From positions 6,758,001 through 6,822,000 of the forward strand of contig OY754468.1 of assembly GCA_963575645.1 (NCBI GenBank): a stretch of 64,000 nt of DNA. Direction: 5' to 3'. How positions within the stretch are numbered: the stretch's first letter is position 1; the number at the start of each line of letters is the position of its first letter. Position numbers and translations under genes: made by a program. Positions 10,833 through 21,339 of the stretch are shown here, one piece after another. The DNA comes from Xanthostigma xanthostigma. Its lineage: Eukaryota > Arthropoda > Insecta > Raphidioptera > Raphidiidae. The notes under the pieces were generated by a model that saw only the letters and a list, made by a program, of their open reading frames with translations, had not been told where the DNA came from and made no database searches.

Positions 10833-13800
10833 ATGTATGAACCAGAAAAAGATGGTTTAATCGAAGCAATTCGTTTAATTTTGTTTGTATCAAAAATCTT
10901 TGGCTCAGAATCGATGAACACGTCGGTCAATCGGCAGAACAAGTACAAGAAAATTTTAAGTTGGGTTACAATTCCGGTGATTTTTCTGACAATTTATATC
11001 ATTACAATTTATTTGCATTGTGAAACATTACCACACGCTATTTACGAAAATGTTGTTTCACAAATTACAGTGTTATTTCAAGATTTTGTTATTTATGCCA
11101 ATTCGCTCTTAATATTCGTATTATGTATGTTACGCCGCCATTTCTTTTTTCAAACTGTGAAAAACTTGGTAGATATCATTAAAGAAATCAAAGAGTTATT
11201 TAAAATTGACGACTATAACCTAACAAAGAGTGTCAAAACAATTGTACGCTACTTTTCAATTATTATATTTTTAATTATAAACAGCTTTTTTCCACTTCAT
11301 GTTTTCTTGTATAACAGGAGCCGATCTTGGCTCCAAATGATTTTCGTGATAAACGATATGTGCTTGTCTTTGACAGTAGAAAATATAATGCTATTTCAAT
11401 TTTTCGTTTTGTTATTCATAGTGAAGAAATGCTACGATTTTTTAAATAGTGCACTTTTGTCAATTGTTACCCAATTACCAATCACATCGTACAAAATTAC
11501 AGTTGGTTCAAATAATGCAAATATCGATCAAACAAGAGAATATAAACTCCAAGAAAAAATGCAAAGTATTTTCAAACTTCACAACGAATTATACTTCATA
11601 GCTAATGATATAAATAAAGCATATATGATTCAATTGACCAGCAATATTTTGAGCGACTTTATTTGTCTGATGGTTCATAGTTACTCTTTGTTTTTTGTTG
11701 GAGAAAATACATGGAAAGAAGCAATAATGGATGCACTGTGGATATTGGAACATTCTTGCAGTATTATCGTAATTTTGTTCATTTGTACTTTGACAGCTAG
11801 AGCGTGTGATGAAACAAAGTCTTTGCTTCATAGATCTGATGGTATCATTCCCGATTCAAAGGTATGTTTAGAGAAATACTGCGGCCTTTTAGGGTTCTGT
11901 ATGTTGATACAGAACCCTAAAAGGCCGCAGTATTTTTTTTAAATAAAAAACTCGTCAAGTACGAGTCGAATTCGCTCACTGAGAATTCCAAACTATAGAA
12001 AACACAAAATTTAAAAAAAATTATAATTTTTGAATTTACAATGCATTCGTTTTTAATTTCCAGATATTCTGGAATGCACTCGTTTTCTTTATACGTGCAG
12101 GTATATCTCCAGCATGTTAATTATGCACATTTTGATTGTTAATATCTCGTTTTACAGACGGTGAAAAAATTTATTTTTGTAAATATCTAAAGCCGCTTCA
12201 CAAGTGAACTACCTTAAGGGGTTAGGCCACCTTGGCGCTCGGAAAACTAGGTATAAAAAGAGACTTTTTTGGCGCAGCCGTTAAGTATTTAAAGTGATCC
12301 TTATTTTACACATATAATATATAGTAGTTTCATGAACAATTTACAATATTGCCGATTAAAAAAAAATAAAAAAAATGGCGGAGACATGAGCCGATAAGTA
12401 GGACTAGAGAATTCAATCCCGGGATCCCGAATCTCGGGATCCCGGCCGTTTTCTGGCCCCGAAAATCCCGGGATCGTACTTGGCTAATCTCGGGATTTTC
12501 GGGATTGCCAAAAACAGATCTAGTTTGCATTCCGTAATCCGTTGCGCCTTGACAATTACATTGCCTAGATTATATTAATATTATTTATAACATAACGACA
12601 AAAAAAATCCTTAAATACGCGGTACGATATGTAAGAATATGAAATCTCCAGATCCTGAAGTACAAGTACAAAATGAATCGGGGTTGGCAAATAGTATTAG
12701 ACGTGAAATAAGCCTGTTCGAAAATGGAGGAGTTCGTGGATATCACTTAGAAACAGTATAAAAGTATCTATTGCCTATTCCTCCAACGAGCGCAGAACCT
12801 GATCGAGCGTTTTCAGCTTATGTTGGCAATAAACTACGAACCAGGCTTGGAAGTCAAGCATTGGATGCTTTGATATTTCTGAGATTGTATTTTCTAAATT
12901 TTAAATAGTTTTTTTGTGTTGTCTTTTTGATTTCTTGCAAAAGTAAAGTTTTTTTTTTTGTTTTGTCTATTTTCTTTTCTTACTATATTGTGATTTGTGT
13001 TGTGCAATGATTTTAAAAACATTTTTTAAGTAATTACTCAAGTTTTTTTCATTTGAGCCCAATTAGAAACCACATAGTATAATCCCGGGATAGCCCCGGG
13101 ATCCCGGGATTACGCATCAAAAATCCCGTAATACCGGGATTGAAAAACATTCTTAGGATTGTATTCTCTAAGTAGGACCCTCTTTTGAAAATCCTTGCTG
13201 ATGCTGTTATAGACGGAGAGCTGTCTACGGAGAAAATGGGTGACTCGGTCAAGAGCTGAAAATTTGCAGAATAATAGGAGATAGTACAAGTAAGTAGGGA
13301 AAAAATTGCCAGAAGGCTAGGCGGAAGATAAAGAGCCGCCAGAAGACGCTAATGTTGCAAAAAATCAGTGCACTTCTGGCAATTTCTATACTTATTCTGT
13401 AATTCAAAACTAGATTATATATTATATATATTATACATTATATAGTTATAAGGGCATACTGACAATTCAAACATGATATAATAATTACATTCGACAAATA
13501 TTCAAAATTATTAATGTAATTTTGATAAAAATAAAATTAAATAAATTAATAAAATTACGTTATTATAACAACGTTATTTTAATAATGAATATATATGACG
13601 ATTAATTTTATTTCTATCAAAATGACATTAATAATTTTGAATATTTGTCGAATGTAATAATTATTATATCATGTTTGAATTTTCAGTATGCCCTTATAAC
13701 TATATAATGTATAATCTATATAATATATAATCTAGTTTTGAATTACAGAATAAGTATAGAAATTGCCAGAAGTGCACTGATTTTTCGCAACATTATCGCC

Positions 13801-14711
13801 TTCTGGCGGCTTTTTATCTTGCGCCTAGCCTTCTGGCAATTTTTTCCCTACTTACTTATACTATCTCCTATTATTCTGCAAATTTTCAGCTCTTAGCCAT
13901 TAGTCATTGTCAGAAACATACAATTTTTTCCCTTATTTAAAAGGAATAGCTACAATGTGACGTAGGATACAATTTTTTTCAAATTTTATTGTAGAAATGA
14001 CAGCTGTTTAAAAAAAACTCGTATTTTCATCGAAATTTTGAGTTTGAAAAATTCATAATTTTTGAACATGGTACCCAATCAAAAAAATCGTACGTCACAT
14101 TGTAGATGATATTATAAAAAATAAGTGTTGTAAATTATAACCAAATCGATTGAGTGGATCTTGAGATATTGTGTACACCGTTTTGAAAAATGTAGTTTCG
14201 AGACAAACGCAAAAGAAAAAACTAGCTGATTGAATGTTCTGTGACTAATATGAACTAGTTATTGCTATAACTTGGGTAATAGTTTGAATTTTGGAATAGT
14301 TTAACGCTTAAAATATTTTCAAAGGTATAGACAATTCTGAATTCATCTATATCCTAAAAAAATCGATGTTTTGAAAATTTCAAGGTGGCGTAACCCCTTA
14401 GGAATTAATGAAAACATTATTATAACCTTTATTTATGCAATGGATTATTTTGTTTATTTCAGTTGCAAATCTATTCTCTACAGCTTCTTCACCATCCTCT
14501 TAAATTTACGGCTTGTGGATTTTTCGATTTGGATTTTCAATTGTACTTCACGGTAAATAGGTTATTGACAACACAAACCTAATTCGTTATTGTAATTAAC
14601 ACCTAAAATTGTTTATTCTATATTTTTTAGATAATGGGAACTATTTGTACGTATGTTATTATAATAACCCAGTTTGATTTGGCTGCTAAACCGTTTGAAG
14701 ATTTAAAATAA
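10833..14711 (+). CDS. Insect gustatory receptor (7tm_7 family), three exons, apparently intact
   Basis: Predicted 399-residue chemoreceptor of the insect Gr family (inverted seven-transmembrane ligand-gated channels of gustatory neurons). Exons: 10833-11861 (343 codons), 14463-14552 (30 codons), 14631-14711 (26 codons plus stop). Both introns are phase 0: donors GTATGT at 11862 and GTAAAT at 14553; acceptors TTTATTTCAG and TATTTTTTAG. Hydrophobic segments lie near residues 41-61, 77-100, 140-160, 183-203, 268-289, 307-322 and 374-387. Exon 2 encodes LQLLHHPLKFTACGFFDLDF (from residue 349), the block before TM7 typical of Grs; exon 3 carries TYVIIITQF (residues 380-388), matching the family signature TYhhhhhQF. 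Length is normal for the family. The start ATG has A at -3 and no recognisable upstream exon. A naive reading runs past the first donor for 26 false codons. Ligand unknown; expression not testable from sequence. Confidence 0.93.
11874..11935. repeat. Perfect 29-bp hairpin 12 bases after the splice donor
   Basis: Arms 11874-11902 and 11907-11935 are exact inverse complements with a GTTG loop. The stem contains TGCGGCCTTTTAGGG. It may be a tiny foldback insertion or an intronic RNA stem; no function is shown. Confidence 0.9.
12405..13170. mobile_element. hAT element with perfect 8-bp target duplication
   Basis: Termini TAGAGAATTCAATCC and (reversed) TAGAGAATACAATCC are imperfect inverted repeats with the hAT-type TAGAG start. 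The flanks 12397-12404 and 13171-13178 are both AGTAGGAC, an exact 8-bp duplication as expected for hAT. Both subterminal regions are packed with CCCGGGAT motifs. It lies inside the 12217-14398 element and so inserted later. Confidence 0.92.
12639..12908 (+). pseudogene. hAT transposase C-terminal (hATC dimerisation) remnant
   Basis: This reading frame has one in-frame TAA at 12759. After the stop it reads YLLPIPPTSAEPDRAFSAY and continues with LRTRLGSQALDALIFLRLYF to a natural stop. The PTSxxxxRxFS and LDxLxFLRxY patterns are the conserved C-terminal dimerisation domain of hAT transposases. The BED finger and catalytic core are absent, so the element is an internal deletion derivative. Codon and splice context are unrelated to the Gr host gene around it. 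Confidence 0.88.
13251..13894. repeat. Foldback element (about 290-bp arms) nested in Gr intron 1
   Basis: The left arm 13251-13541 and right arm 13602-13894 are inverse copies with few mismatches, from AAGAGCTGAAAATTTGCAG to its complement. The loop is AT-rich and itself contains an AACGTT palindrome. No coding sequence and no clear target duplication. Confidence 0.9.
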
Positions 14712-15624
14712 TAAATGATTACAAAAACAAGAATTATATTGAGGTAAGCTATGGAATTTATTTACACATTTTTAACATCTTAAGGATCGTATTCATAAAG
14801 AGCCAATAACTAATTTAACAGGTACAGCTGAGCAACTATTGTTCGAAACTTTTTTCACGAAAACTTACCCTTCTGGAAATTTTGGACCGTTGCCGGACCT
14901 GTATATTAAAAAACAAAATTTTAGTAAATAATTAATCACTATATTTTTTATACTGGAATTTTTTGTTTCGATTAAAAGAAAAATTTTTTAATCATTTCAA
15001 TTACTTTTTTTTTATTTTGAGTGGTGAAATAAATTTGATGCAAATAAGTATACAAAAAAAAATATAGGAAACCAATTTCCTTGAGATATAATCAGTTTAT
15101 TTATACATTAGTTACATGTTTTTTAAACTATTAATTTAAATGGTACACAGCTGCAAAAAAAGAATGTATTAAAATAATTTAAACTAATTAAATGTCCTTT
15201 AGCCGGCAAAAAAGACTTATTTATATTCCATGATTTTTCTTTTTTGCCCGTCATTTGTGTCGCATTAAAACACGATCATGTGTGGCCTCCTTGTAAACCA
15301 GGTGTCATATTATTATTGCCGAGAATTTTTTTCAAACCATGATTAAATCTATCAATTTGCATTTATTTAAATATATAGTGGTACAGACTTACTAAAAACA
15401 CCGGTGCGATGATATAAAAATGTGCTTAACAGTTCAACATTTTTTCTTTATATCTTGATCGAAAGTGCATACTTTCGGCACCAATTGTAAGGCAGAACGT
15501 CTAACATTTAACTCTTTGGTGGGATTACACGACCAAATGCGGAAAGTTCGTACATTCGGGCGGTCGTAAAGCAAAAACAACCAACCAACTGTTGTTTAGA
15601 TGTCGTTTCCATAGCAGCCCTATT
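14712..15624. other. 3' flank of the Gr gene, no further exons seen
   Basis: An AATAAA overlaps the stop region at 14707-14712, but it is too close to the stop to be a convincing poly(A) signal. No further Gr-like exon or inverted element could be supported here. Confidence 0.45.
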
Positions 15625-15632
15625 ACATTTTT

Positions 15633-16244
15633 ACGGAAGCCGGGTTGGCTCATTGGTGACTAGTGGAGTAGTGGCACCGCACACGGCCACTTCCAACACG
15701 TTAACGCGTGCACGCGTTAACATGTGTCCGTGTGCGGGATAAATGCAGATTTCTACCTTATCCTGGAACGGTAATCGAGCTATCTCTGTCTTTTAACTGT
15801 CAAATTCTGTGAGCAGCGTTACTTTTTGCATTGAGGTTAGGCGTAGCTGAAGTTTTGTTTATAGTGAAATAAAGTAATAAAGAATTTCAAAGTAAACATT
15901 AGAAATGAGTTTATTGTTCATCACAGGTAATTTTACGGTAACATTTTCATTTTTAATTTTAACGAAACTCATTTCTAATGTTTACTTTGAAATTCTTTAT
16001 TACTTTATTTCACTATAAACAAAACTTCAGCTACGCCTAACCTCAATGCAAAAAGTAACGCTGCTCACAGAATTTGACAGTTAAAAGACAGAGATAGCTC
16101 GATTACCGTTCCAGGATAAGGTAGAAATCTGCATTTATCCCGCACACGGACACATGTTAACGCGTGCACGCGTTAACATGTTGGAAGTGGCCGTGTGCGG
16201 TGCCACTACTCCACTAGTCACCAATGAGCCAACCCGGCTTCCGT
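15633..16244. mobile_element. Near-perfect foldback element with target duplication
   Basis: Arms of about 280 bp (15633-about 15912 and about 15965-16244) are nearly identical inverse copies around a spacer of roughly 50 bp. Ends are ACGGAAGCC/GGCTTCCGT. ACATTTT flanks both sides (15625-15631 and 16245-16251), a 7- to 8-bp duplication. Each arm contains a 22-bp palindrome centred on GTGCAC (15700-15721, 16156-16177). High arm identity suggests recent insertion or gene conversion. Confidence 0.92.
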
Positions 16245-16439
16245 ACATTTTAGCTAATAATCGCGAACATCTGTCATTCTTGTTTTTACGTATAAATTCA
16301 AAGCTTGTTTGGAACTGATCTGTGTTTTTATGTAATTAATATACGTAATTAATTAATAAATGCATTTAATAAGCGTGCTTACGACCGAGGTATGAAGAAA
16401 AATAGTATACACCACACTGGTCGAAGGATAACCTTGCCC

Positions 16440-16530
16440 TGCGCTTCATGATGCCCTCGGTTTCGCCTCAAGCGTCATGGCGCGCAGGGCAAGATATCGC
16501 ACTTTCGGCCCTTGTGGTGAAATATAATTG
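16440..16530. repeat. Interspersed repeat shared with 41781-41830
   Basis: Contains TTTCGGCCCTTGTGGTGAA; the other copy reads TTTCCGCCCTTGTGGTGTA. Here the PIF/Harbinger element at 16534 inserted immediately after it. Confidence 0.6.
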
Positions 16531-16533
16531 TAA

Positions 16534-17381
16534 AGCCCGCCATTCACTATCCTGCATGGCAGTCCGCCTTGCCGTCCGCCGAGTGATGCAGGTTAATGAA
16601 TATGCTTGCAGTCTGCGCGGTGTCCGGCAGATGGACGCAGGATGATCGTTGCGTCCTGCTTGAGACCTGCAAGCTCCTCCCACTACTTGCAGTCCGCCGC
16701 GCCGGACTGTCAGTTGCGTGGCGCCCTGCACGGCGTCCTGCATTTTCGCGCGCAGTAGAGAATTTGGTGTTTTACATGTCTCAGGTATAATTTTGCCAAG
16801 CAATTGCGGTGAAATTTTGGTGCTAAATTTCAAACATTCATATGACCTTCCAGTAGCCAAGAATCGCAAAGTAGCCACCAATCGTTGCTCTGCAGAAATG
16901 CTGTTGCGCATCATAGTGTTTTGTCTTGTTATTATTGGTGCCACTTTATGTAGGTAATAAATATCGAAAAGTCTCTTCATCCATCCTTAAGTAATTTTTA
17001 TAGTCATCAGCATCAATTTCCTTTAACATTGTAGCGTCACAAGCACAAATACATTTCTTGTGACGAATCTTTAACAGTTTCTTTTCCCATATTCTTTTTT
17101 TATTTTTTTCTAGTAATAGAACCAAACATAGTAAAATAGCTATTTTCTTTTTTTTGACAAGACAGCGTAGATTAGGCATTTTCAAAGAGAAACGTCACTA
17201 GCAAAATAGGCAAAAACACTGACGACGGACTGCTTGCAGGATAGTGTGTGAGTGACTTTCTGCCTACGTGGCGGACTGCATGCAGGATAGTGAATGACGG
17301 GTTTGGACTGCTTGCAGTATAGTGTGTGAGCGACTTCCTGCCTGCGCGGTGGACTGCGTGCAGGATAATGAATGGCGGGCT
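16534..17381 (-). mobile_element. PIF/Harbinger element with truncated transposase
   Basis: Ends AGCCCGCCATTCACTATCC and (reversed) AGCCCGCCATTCATTATCC, each flanked by TAA (16531-16533, 17382-17384), the family's 3-bp duplication. The right end has two roughly 75-bp tandem subterminal units (about 17222-17381) with GGACTGCxTGCAGGATA; the left has further GTCCGCC/GCAGG motifs. Local base composition is clearly more GC-rich than the surroundings. Confidence 0.9.
16750..17185 (-). pseudogene. PIF/Harbinger (HARBI1-like) transposase, N-terminal half, frameshifted
   Basis: Frame 1 (from ATG at 17185 down to about 16957) ends DADDYKNYLRMDEETFRYLL; frame 2 continues with APIITRQNTMMRNSISAEQR, then LVATLRFLATGRSYECLKF and GKIIPETC. 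These correspond in order to the conserved N-terminal domain of PIF/Harbinger nucleases (FLRMxxxTFxxLL, IxxxExRLxxTLRFLATGxSY, IIPETC). The DDE catalytic half is absent. A frameshift near 16955 separates the two segments. Confidence 0.88.
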
Positions 17382-17960
17382 TAAGAATCAATAAAAATAA
17401 TTGAAAGTATTTAGGTCACCGAATACCATGGTCATCGGGGACTGGTGTTAGTAATAGTGATGTGTGGAGGAAAATTGTCCACTAAGTTTTTCCGGAAAGT
17501 TTTCAATGTCAATCCATATATTAATAGGCAAGTAGTTTATTGTACGTCTGTCTCTTCCTAAACGACTGGACCGATTTTGATGATCGAGATCTCATTTGAA
17601 AGGGCTTGACGTACAGATGAGTAGTTGGGTGTCAGAATTGCGTTAAATAGATTTTGAGGATTGAATATCGATTTTCAAAAAAAGCAATCTTCAACGACAT
17701 GATATATTACGAGCAGGCTTTGGAAAAACAATTGGCATATTATATGTATGACAAAGAAAACAAGAAAAAAAGGGAGTGAATAGTTGTAAATATTTGTTTT
17801 TGCCGAAAGTCGCAACTGGATAATTACGAAACATAAATTAACTTTTTTTCCGGAGTAAGGTGCATAGTTTTATACAGGGTTGTGAAGCGTTTTGAAAACA
17901 TTTAATTAGAAATAGCTGGGAAACGGTCAGTTTTAGGGCTAAAAACACTTGCAACAATAA

Positions 17961-18379
17961 TGTAACAAAACTGTTCTAGTTCGTGGTGGAAACTATTTAT
18001 TTACTATAATAAACGTTTAGCGTACTTCTCAAACGTAACATCAAAGTTTATTAGCACACTTGTCTATTAACTATATACACACGATTATTTTCAAAAAGTT
18101 ATTTATGTAGAACCAGATTTATATAACTGCACTTAATGATTTATGTCACAACGCACTGGCACTGTATCAACACATGAACGCCTCACGAACAACTGACTGA
18201 CTTGCCAACCACTCCGCTCGCATTTAATAGCTTCGTCCTCCGCCTGGCGAATGTTCCTTTACATGTATTGGCTTCTCCAGGCAATTCTAAGAAGGTCGGG
18301 TTTTCTTGGCTACCTGTTTTCTATTGTTGCTAGAAGATTCTACAGAATCCATAATCGTCCCAACAGGGAGCGCGCAACA
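17961..18379 (-). repeat. Solo LTR
   Basis: TGTAACAAAACTG start and GCGCGCAACA end (TG...CA). The interior is shared with the LTRs at 29612 and 50936 (ATTTATTTAC block, ATGATTTATGTCAC block). The promoter orientation appears to be minus. No matching target duplication is visible. Confidence 0.72.
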
Positions 18380-18889
18380 AATTTGCTCGATTTTAGAGCA
18401 ACAGTGCAGTTCGATGCTACAGTGCATAACAAATACAATGTTTTGTCGGCAAGGTTTCACACTGCGACCCAAGTTTTTTTTTTTTTGTAAACAATTAATT
18501 TTTGAATAGGCAATTGAAATTTAAGATTTGTTAAGCAAGAAGACATTTATTTCGCATGGAAATTAATGGCAATGAGACAAAGAAGATAGCTGATAAATAA
18601 ATCATTTTGTTAGGTCGTGAAGGTTTACAAATAATAAGCCATTAATCAAACGAAAACAATGGAAACATATTTCAATTAACATCTGCACTGTTATTTTAAT
18701 TTAAAAGATTAAAAGTGCCGAAGGAATTAATTTTGGCAACAGCTTATAAGAATTGGTAATTTTCAGCTAAGAACACGTACAGCAGACAACAATAATAATA
18801 AGTCTCGAGGATGTCGTGCAAAAAAAACGTAACTTTCTGGATGACCTTTTAATTAAAGCTTTGCCATGTTGACTGGAAATCAAATTCCA

Positions 18890-19130
18890 GTGTTTTCTGT
18901 CGATTTATGACCAATTTCCGTATCTTTTTGTTCTGAGGTCCCCCGAATCCAAAAAAATATATTTTTGGAAAATCTCTGTGCGTCTGTTTGTCTGTGAGCA
19001 CGATACAGGTCAAACGGATTAACGTATTGAAACCAAATTTTGGGAGTATGTTTGGTATACAAATGTGAAGAGCCCTATTGTTTTTGGGGAAAATCGGCGC
19101 ATGCGCACAGGAGATATTTGCTATAACGGT
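18890..19130. repeat. Unclassified repeat shared with about 59985-60120
   Basis: Contains CAAACGGATTAACGTATTGA and AACCAAATTTTGGGAG; the reverse copy is at 59985-60120, and a fragment lies near 31970-31996. Confidence 0.5.
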
Positions 19131-19340
19131 ATTTTTTATATAATAATGGTGTACTTTTTAGAACGACTTATTATTATAGGTATTTATTTTTTCAAGAAAG
19201 TTTCGTTAATTTTTTTCTAAACTTGATAGTTTTGGAAATATTTTGAAAATGAAAAACAATCAGTTGTTCTTTTGTTTTGTAGATCTGTCAGAAATAAACT
19301 AGTTAAGCATGCTTTAATTTTTACATGACGTGGAACCATA

Positions 19341-19633
19341 GACATATAAGTAACTAGAGTCCGCGAGTGAGCCTTAAAAGTGTCTGCGATTGAGAGAGAG
19401 AAGGCTGCTTACAATTCCGTATCACTATGGTAACTAAAGATATAAACAGCACATGGCTAGTTACATAAGGGTATCGTTTTCCCCGCCCTCCCCTTTTTAG
19501 TTAACGATCTGTCAACGAGCGCTCATGAGAGAGAGAGAATGATACGGAACGATCGCAGCGTTCTCTCTCTGAACTGCAGACACTTTCACTTATGGCAAGC
19601 ATACCCGCTAGCGTACTCTAGTACTTATATCTC
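19341..19633. mobile_element. TA-flanked MITE with long inverted ends
   Basis: Inverted ends GACATATAAGTAACTAGAG and (reversed) GAGATATAAGTACTAGAG, with TA on both sides. GTGTCTGC and GAGAGAG blocks are mirrored further in. Fragments recur at 43775-43848 and 53180-53470. Confidence 0.72.
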
Positions 19634-19647
19634 TATGCGTCGAACAT

Positions 19648-19830
19648 ATAATGTAGGTAGCCATGGCAACGAATAGCAAATATCATATTGAATACTAGCC
19701 ATTACCTGCGTTACCTCACGCGATATTCTAAATAATTTTATTTTTTTTATTACCTATACTATATCAAATGTCAACATTTTGAAGCTGGAATGGTCCCATC
19801 GCCAAATTGGTTGGAATTTTTTAATTTATC
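19648..19830. repeat. Inverse copies of the 4740-4860 and 3826-3880 repeats
   Basis: Holds AATGGCTAG-type sequence reversed, then TATCAAATGTCAACATTTTG, which is the reverse of the block near 3855-3880. Confidence 0.55.
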
Positions 19831-20238
19831 GCTTTAATTTGGTGGCACTACCGCTTTTTAAGAGACCAGGTCTGCCAACACTGACGACAAAGCTTGCTTA
19901 CTGAGACGCTTTTGTGCTATCAAAGCGGGAAATTTTTACGTATTTTGGGGACTACGGGACGTATGGTCGCATTAGTTATACCCTTGTGGAATGTTTTTTT
20001 GTAGACACAATTTGTACACAAAACAATAGATTAAAAGAAACAATAGATTTTTAATTAATATATAATATTTAATTAATAATTGTAAATAATAACCTGTGTA
20101 TTTCTGAGAAATAACACAAAAACAGGAATTCGAATAAAATTAGTGTAATTAATTAACTACCTTAAATTATCATTTATGAGTTTTTGTCTCATATTAAAAA
20201 AACATAAAATGTGAGAATATCACTGTAAACAGTAAAAT

Positions 20239-20601
20239 ACCGTGCACACTTGTCAAGCATGGACCAACACAGTTGACAGTACGGAACAAAAAAAAAACGG
20301 TTCGTGAAGGTATACCTACCCATGTTATGCACATTAGGTCAGCACCTGCAACCAACAACCAAGTAACGAGCCTCAGTCGATCGCCTACAAATTCTGTCTA
20401 GCCGTGCTGGACCGATCTAGTGTGCTAGATTTAATTCATTTGCTGCATTGATAAAACTACTTGAAAACTGTTAAATGTCTCCCGCACACCACGAAACCTA
20501 TATTTTTGCAGGTTTATGCTGGTCTGGTGTGCAACATCGTGCAGGTTGCAGGTTTGTGTTGTGTAGGTCGTGCAGGTTTACTCCTGACAAGTGTGTGCGG
20601 T
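20239..20601. mobile_element. MITE with ACCGTGCACACTTGTCA ends
   Basis: The left end ACCGTGCACACTTGTCA is mirrored by TGACAAGTGTGTGCGGT. Internal GTGCAGGTT motifs repeat near the right end. No target duplication recognised; superfamily unknown. Confidence 0.65.
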
Positions 20602-20716
20602 CTTTCAAAGTATAGAAAAACATGCTGTTTCAAATAATAATTTTCAAGGCCGTATATACATGGAGAATTTGTTTTATTGTACGTAAATCAGATACTATAA
20701 TATTATTATATTCTTA

Positions 20717-21337
20717 CTAGCGGCCCCGTCCGGTTTCACCCGGGTGTAAAACAACGAATGGGGAAGGGAGGAACATGAGTACACACATTCATCTTAGTTT
20801 ACCGAGATGAATGTTGTGTCCAAATTACATGATGATCGGAGTTACCGTTCAAAATTTTTTGTTGATAAAAAGCAGTATTTATACTTTTTTCAATTAGGTA
20901 ATAATTTTTTTTAATTAATTAAATAAAATTAAAATAAATTAAAATGTAAGCCTTAGAAGAAAGCAATGTAGAAAATAAAAAAATAAAATAAAAATGTATT
21001 CGCCCAACGTGGGGCTCGAACCCACGACCCTGGTATTGACAGCCGTGTGCTCTTCCGATTGCGCTAGCCGGCGTTGTATTCTGTTTACGCTAATATGAGT
21101 ATATTTAGTTAGTGCATTTCACCTGAATAGAAGCTTACTTTTGAAATACATTTTGCAACATTTTTCATTAATGCTCCGCTCCTAGGCCGTAGCCTGATTT
21201 TATATAGCCTATAGCCTTCCTCGATAAATGGGCATCCAACAAAAAAAATTTTTTTCAATTTGAACCGGTAGTTTCTGAGATTAGCGCGTTCAAACAAACA
21301 AATAAACAAACTCTTCAGCTTTATATATTAGTATAGA
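20717..21337 (-). mobile_element. Non-autonomous Helitron with tRNA-like domain (family A, long form)
   Basis: On the minus strand it reads A|TCTATACTAATATATAAAG ... CCGCTAG|T, the host A-T insertion site and TC/CTAG ends of Helitrons. A CCGG/CCCGGG hairpin lies just before the 3' end. The middle holds a 73-base tRNA-like domain and an AT-rich body not found in the short forms at 24655 and 35336. Confidence 0.85.
21001..21073 (-). tRNA. tRNA-like domain inside a Helitron (degenerate)
   Basis: The minus strand folds partly as a tRNA: a T arm with GTGGG/CCCAC stem and TTCGAGC loop, acceptor arm GTTGGGC, D region GCGCAATCGGAAGAGC. The anticodon position reads GTC, but the anticodon stem is poor. 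It sits inside a mobile element and is probably not a functional tRNA gene. Confidence 0.55.
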
Positions 21338-21339
21338 TG

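Larger units (their letters stand above)
12217..14398. mobile_element. TA-flanked terminal-inverted-repeat element in Gr intron 1
   Basis: Left end AGGGGTTAGGCCACCTTG and right end CAAGGTGGCGTAACCCCT are inverted repeats with one mismatch, each flanked by TA. This suits a Tc1/mariner-type non-autonomous element; a TTAA-flanked piggyBac reading would need one mutated base. Removing the two nested insertions leaves about 750 bases without a recognisable transposase. Confidence 0.75.
11862..14462 (+). other. Intron 1 of the gustatory receptor, TE-filled
   Basis: This 2.6-kb intron starts GTATGT and ends TTTATTTCAG. About 2.18 kb is one TE with two more inside it; the remaining intron sequence is only about 420 bases, including a perfect hairpin near the donor. 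No insertion touches the splice sites. Confidence 0.88.

Noticed and set aside
11862..11942. C-terminal extension of the receptor frame beyond residue 343
   Set aside because: It begins at a consensus GTATGT donor and runs into a perfect hairpin. The conserved receptor C-terminus is encoded by downstream exons in phase.
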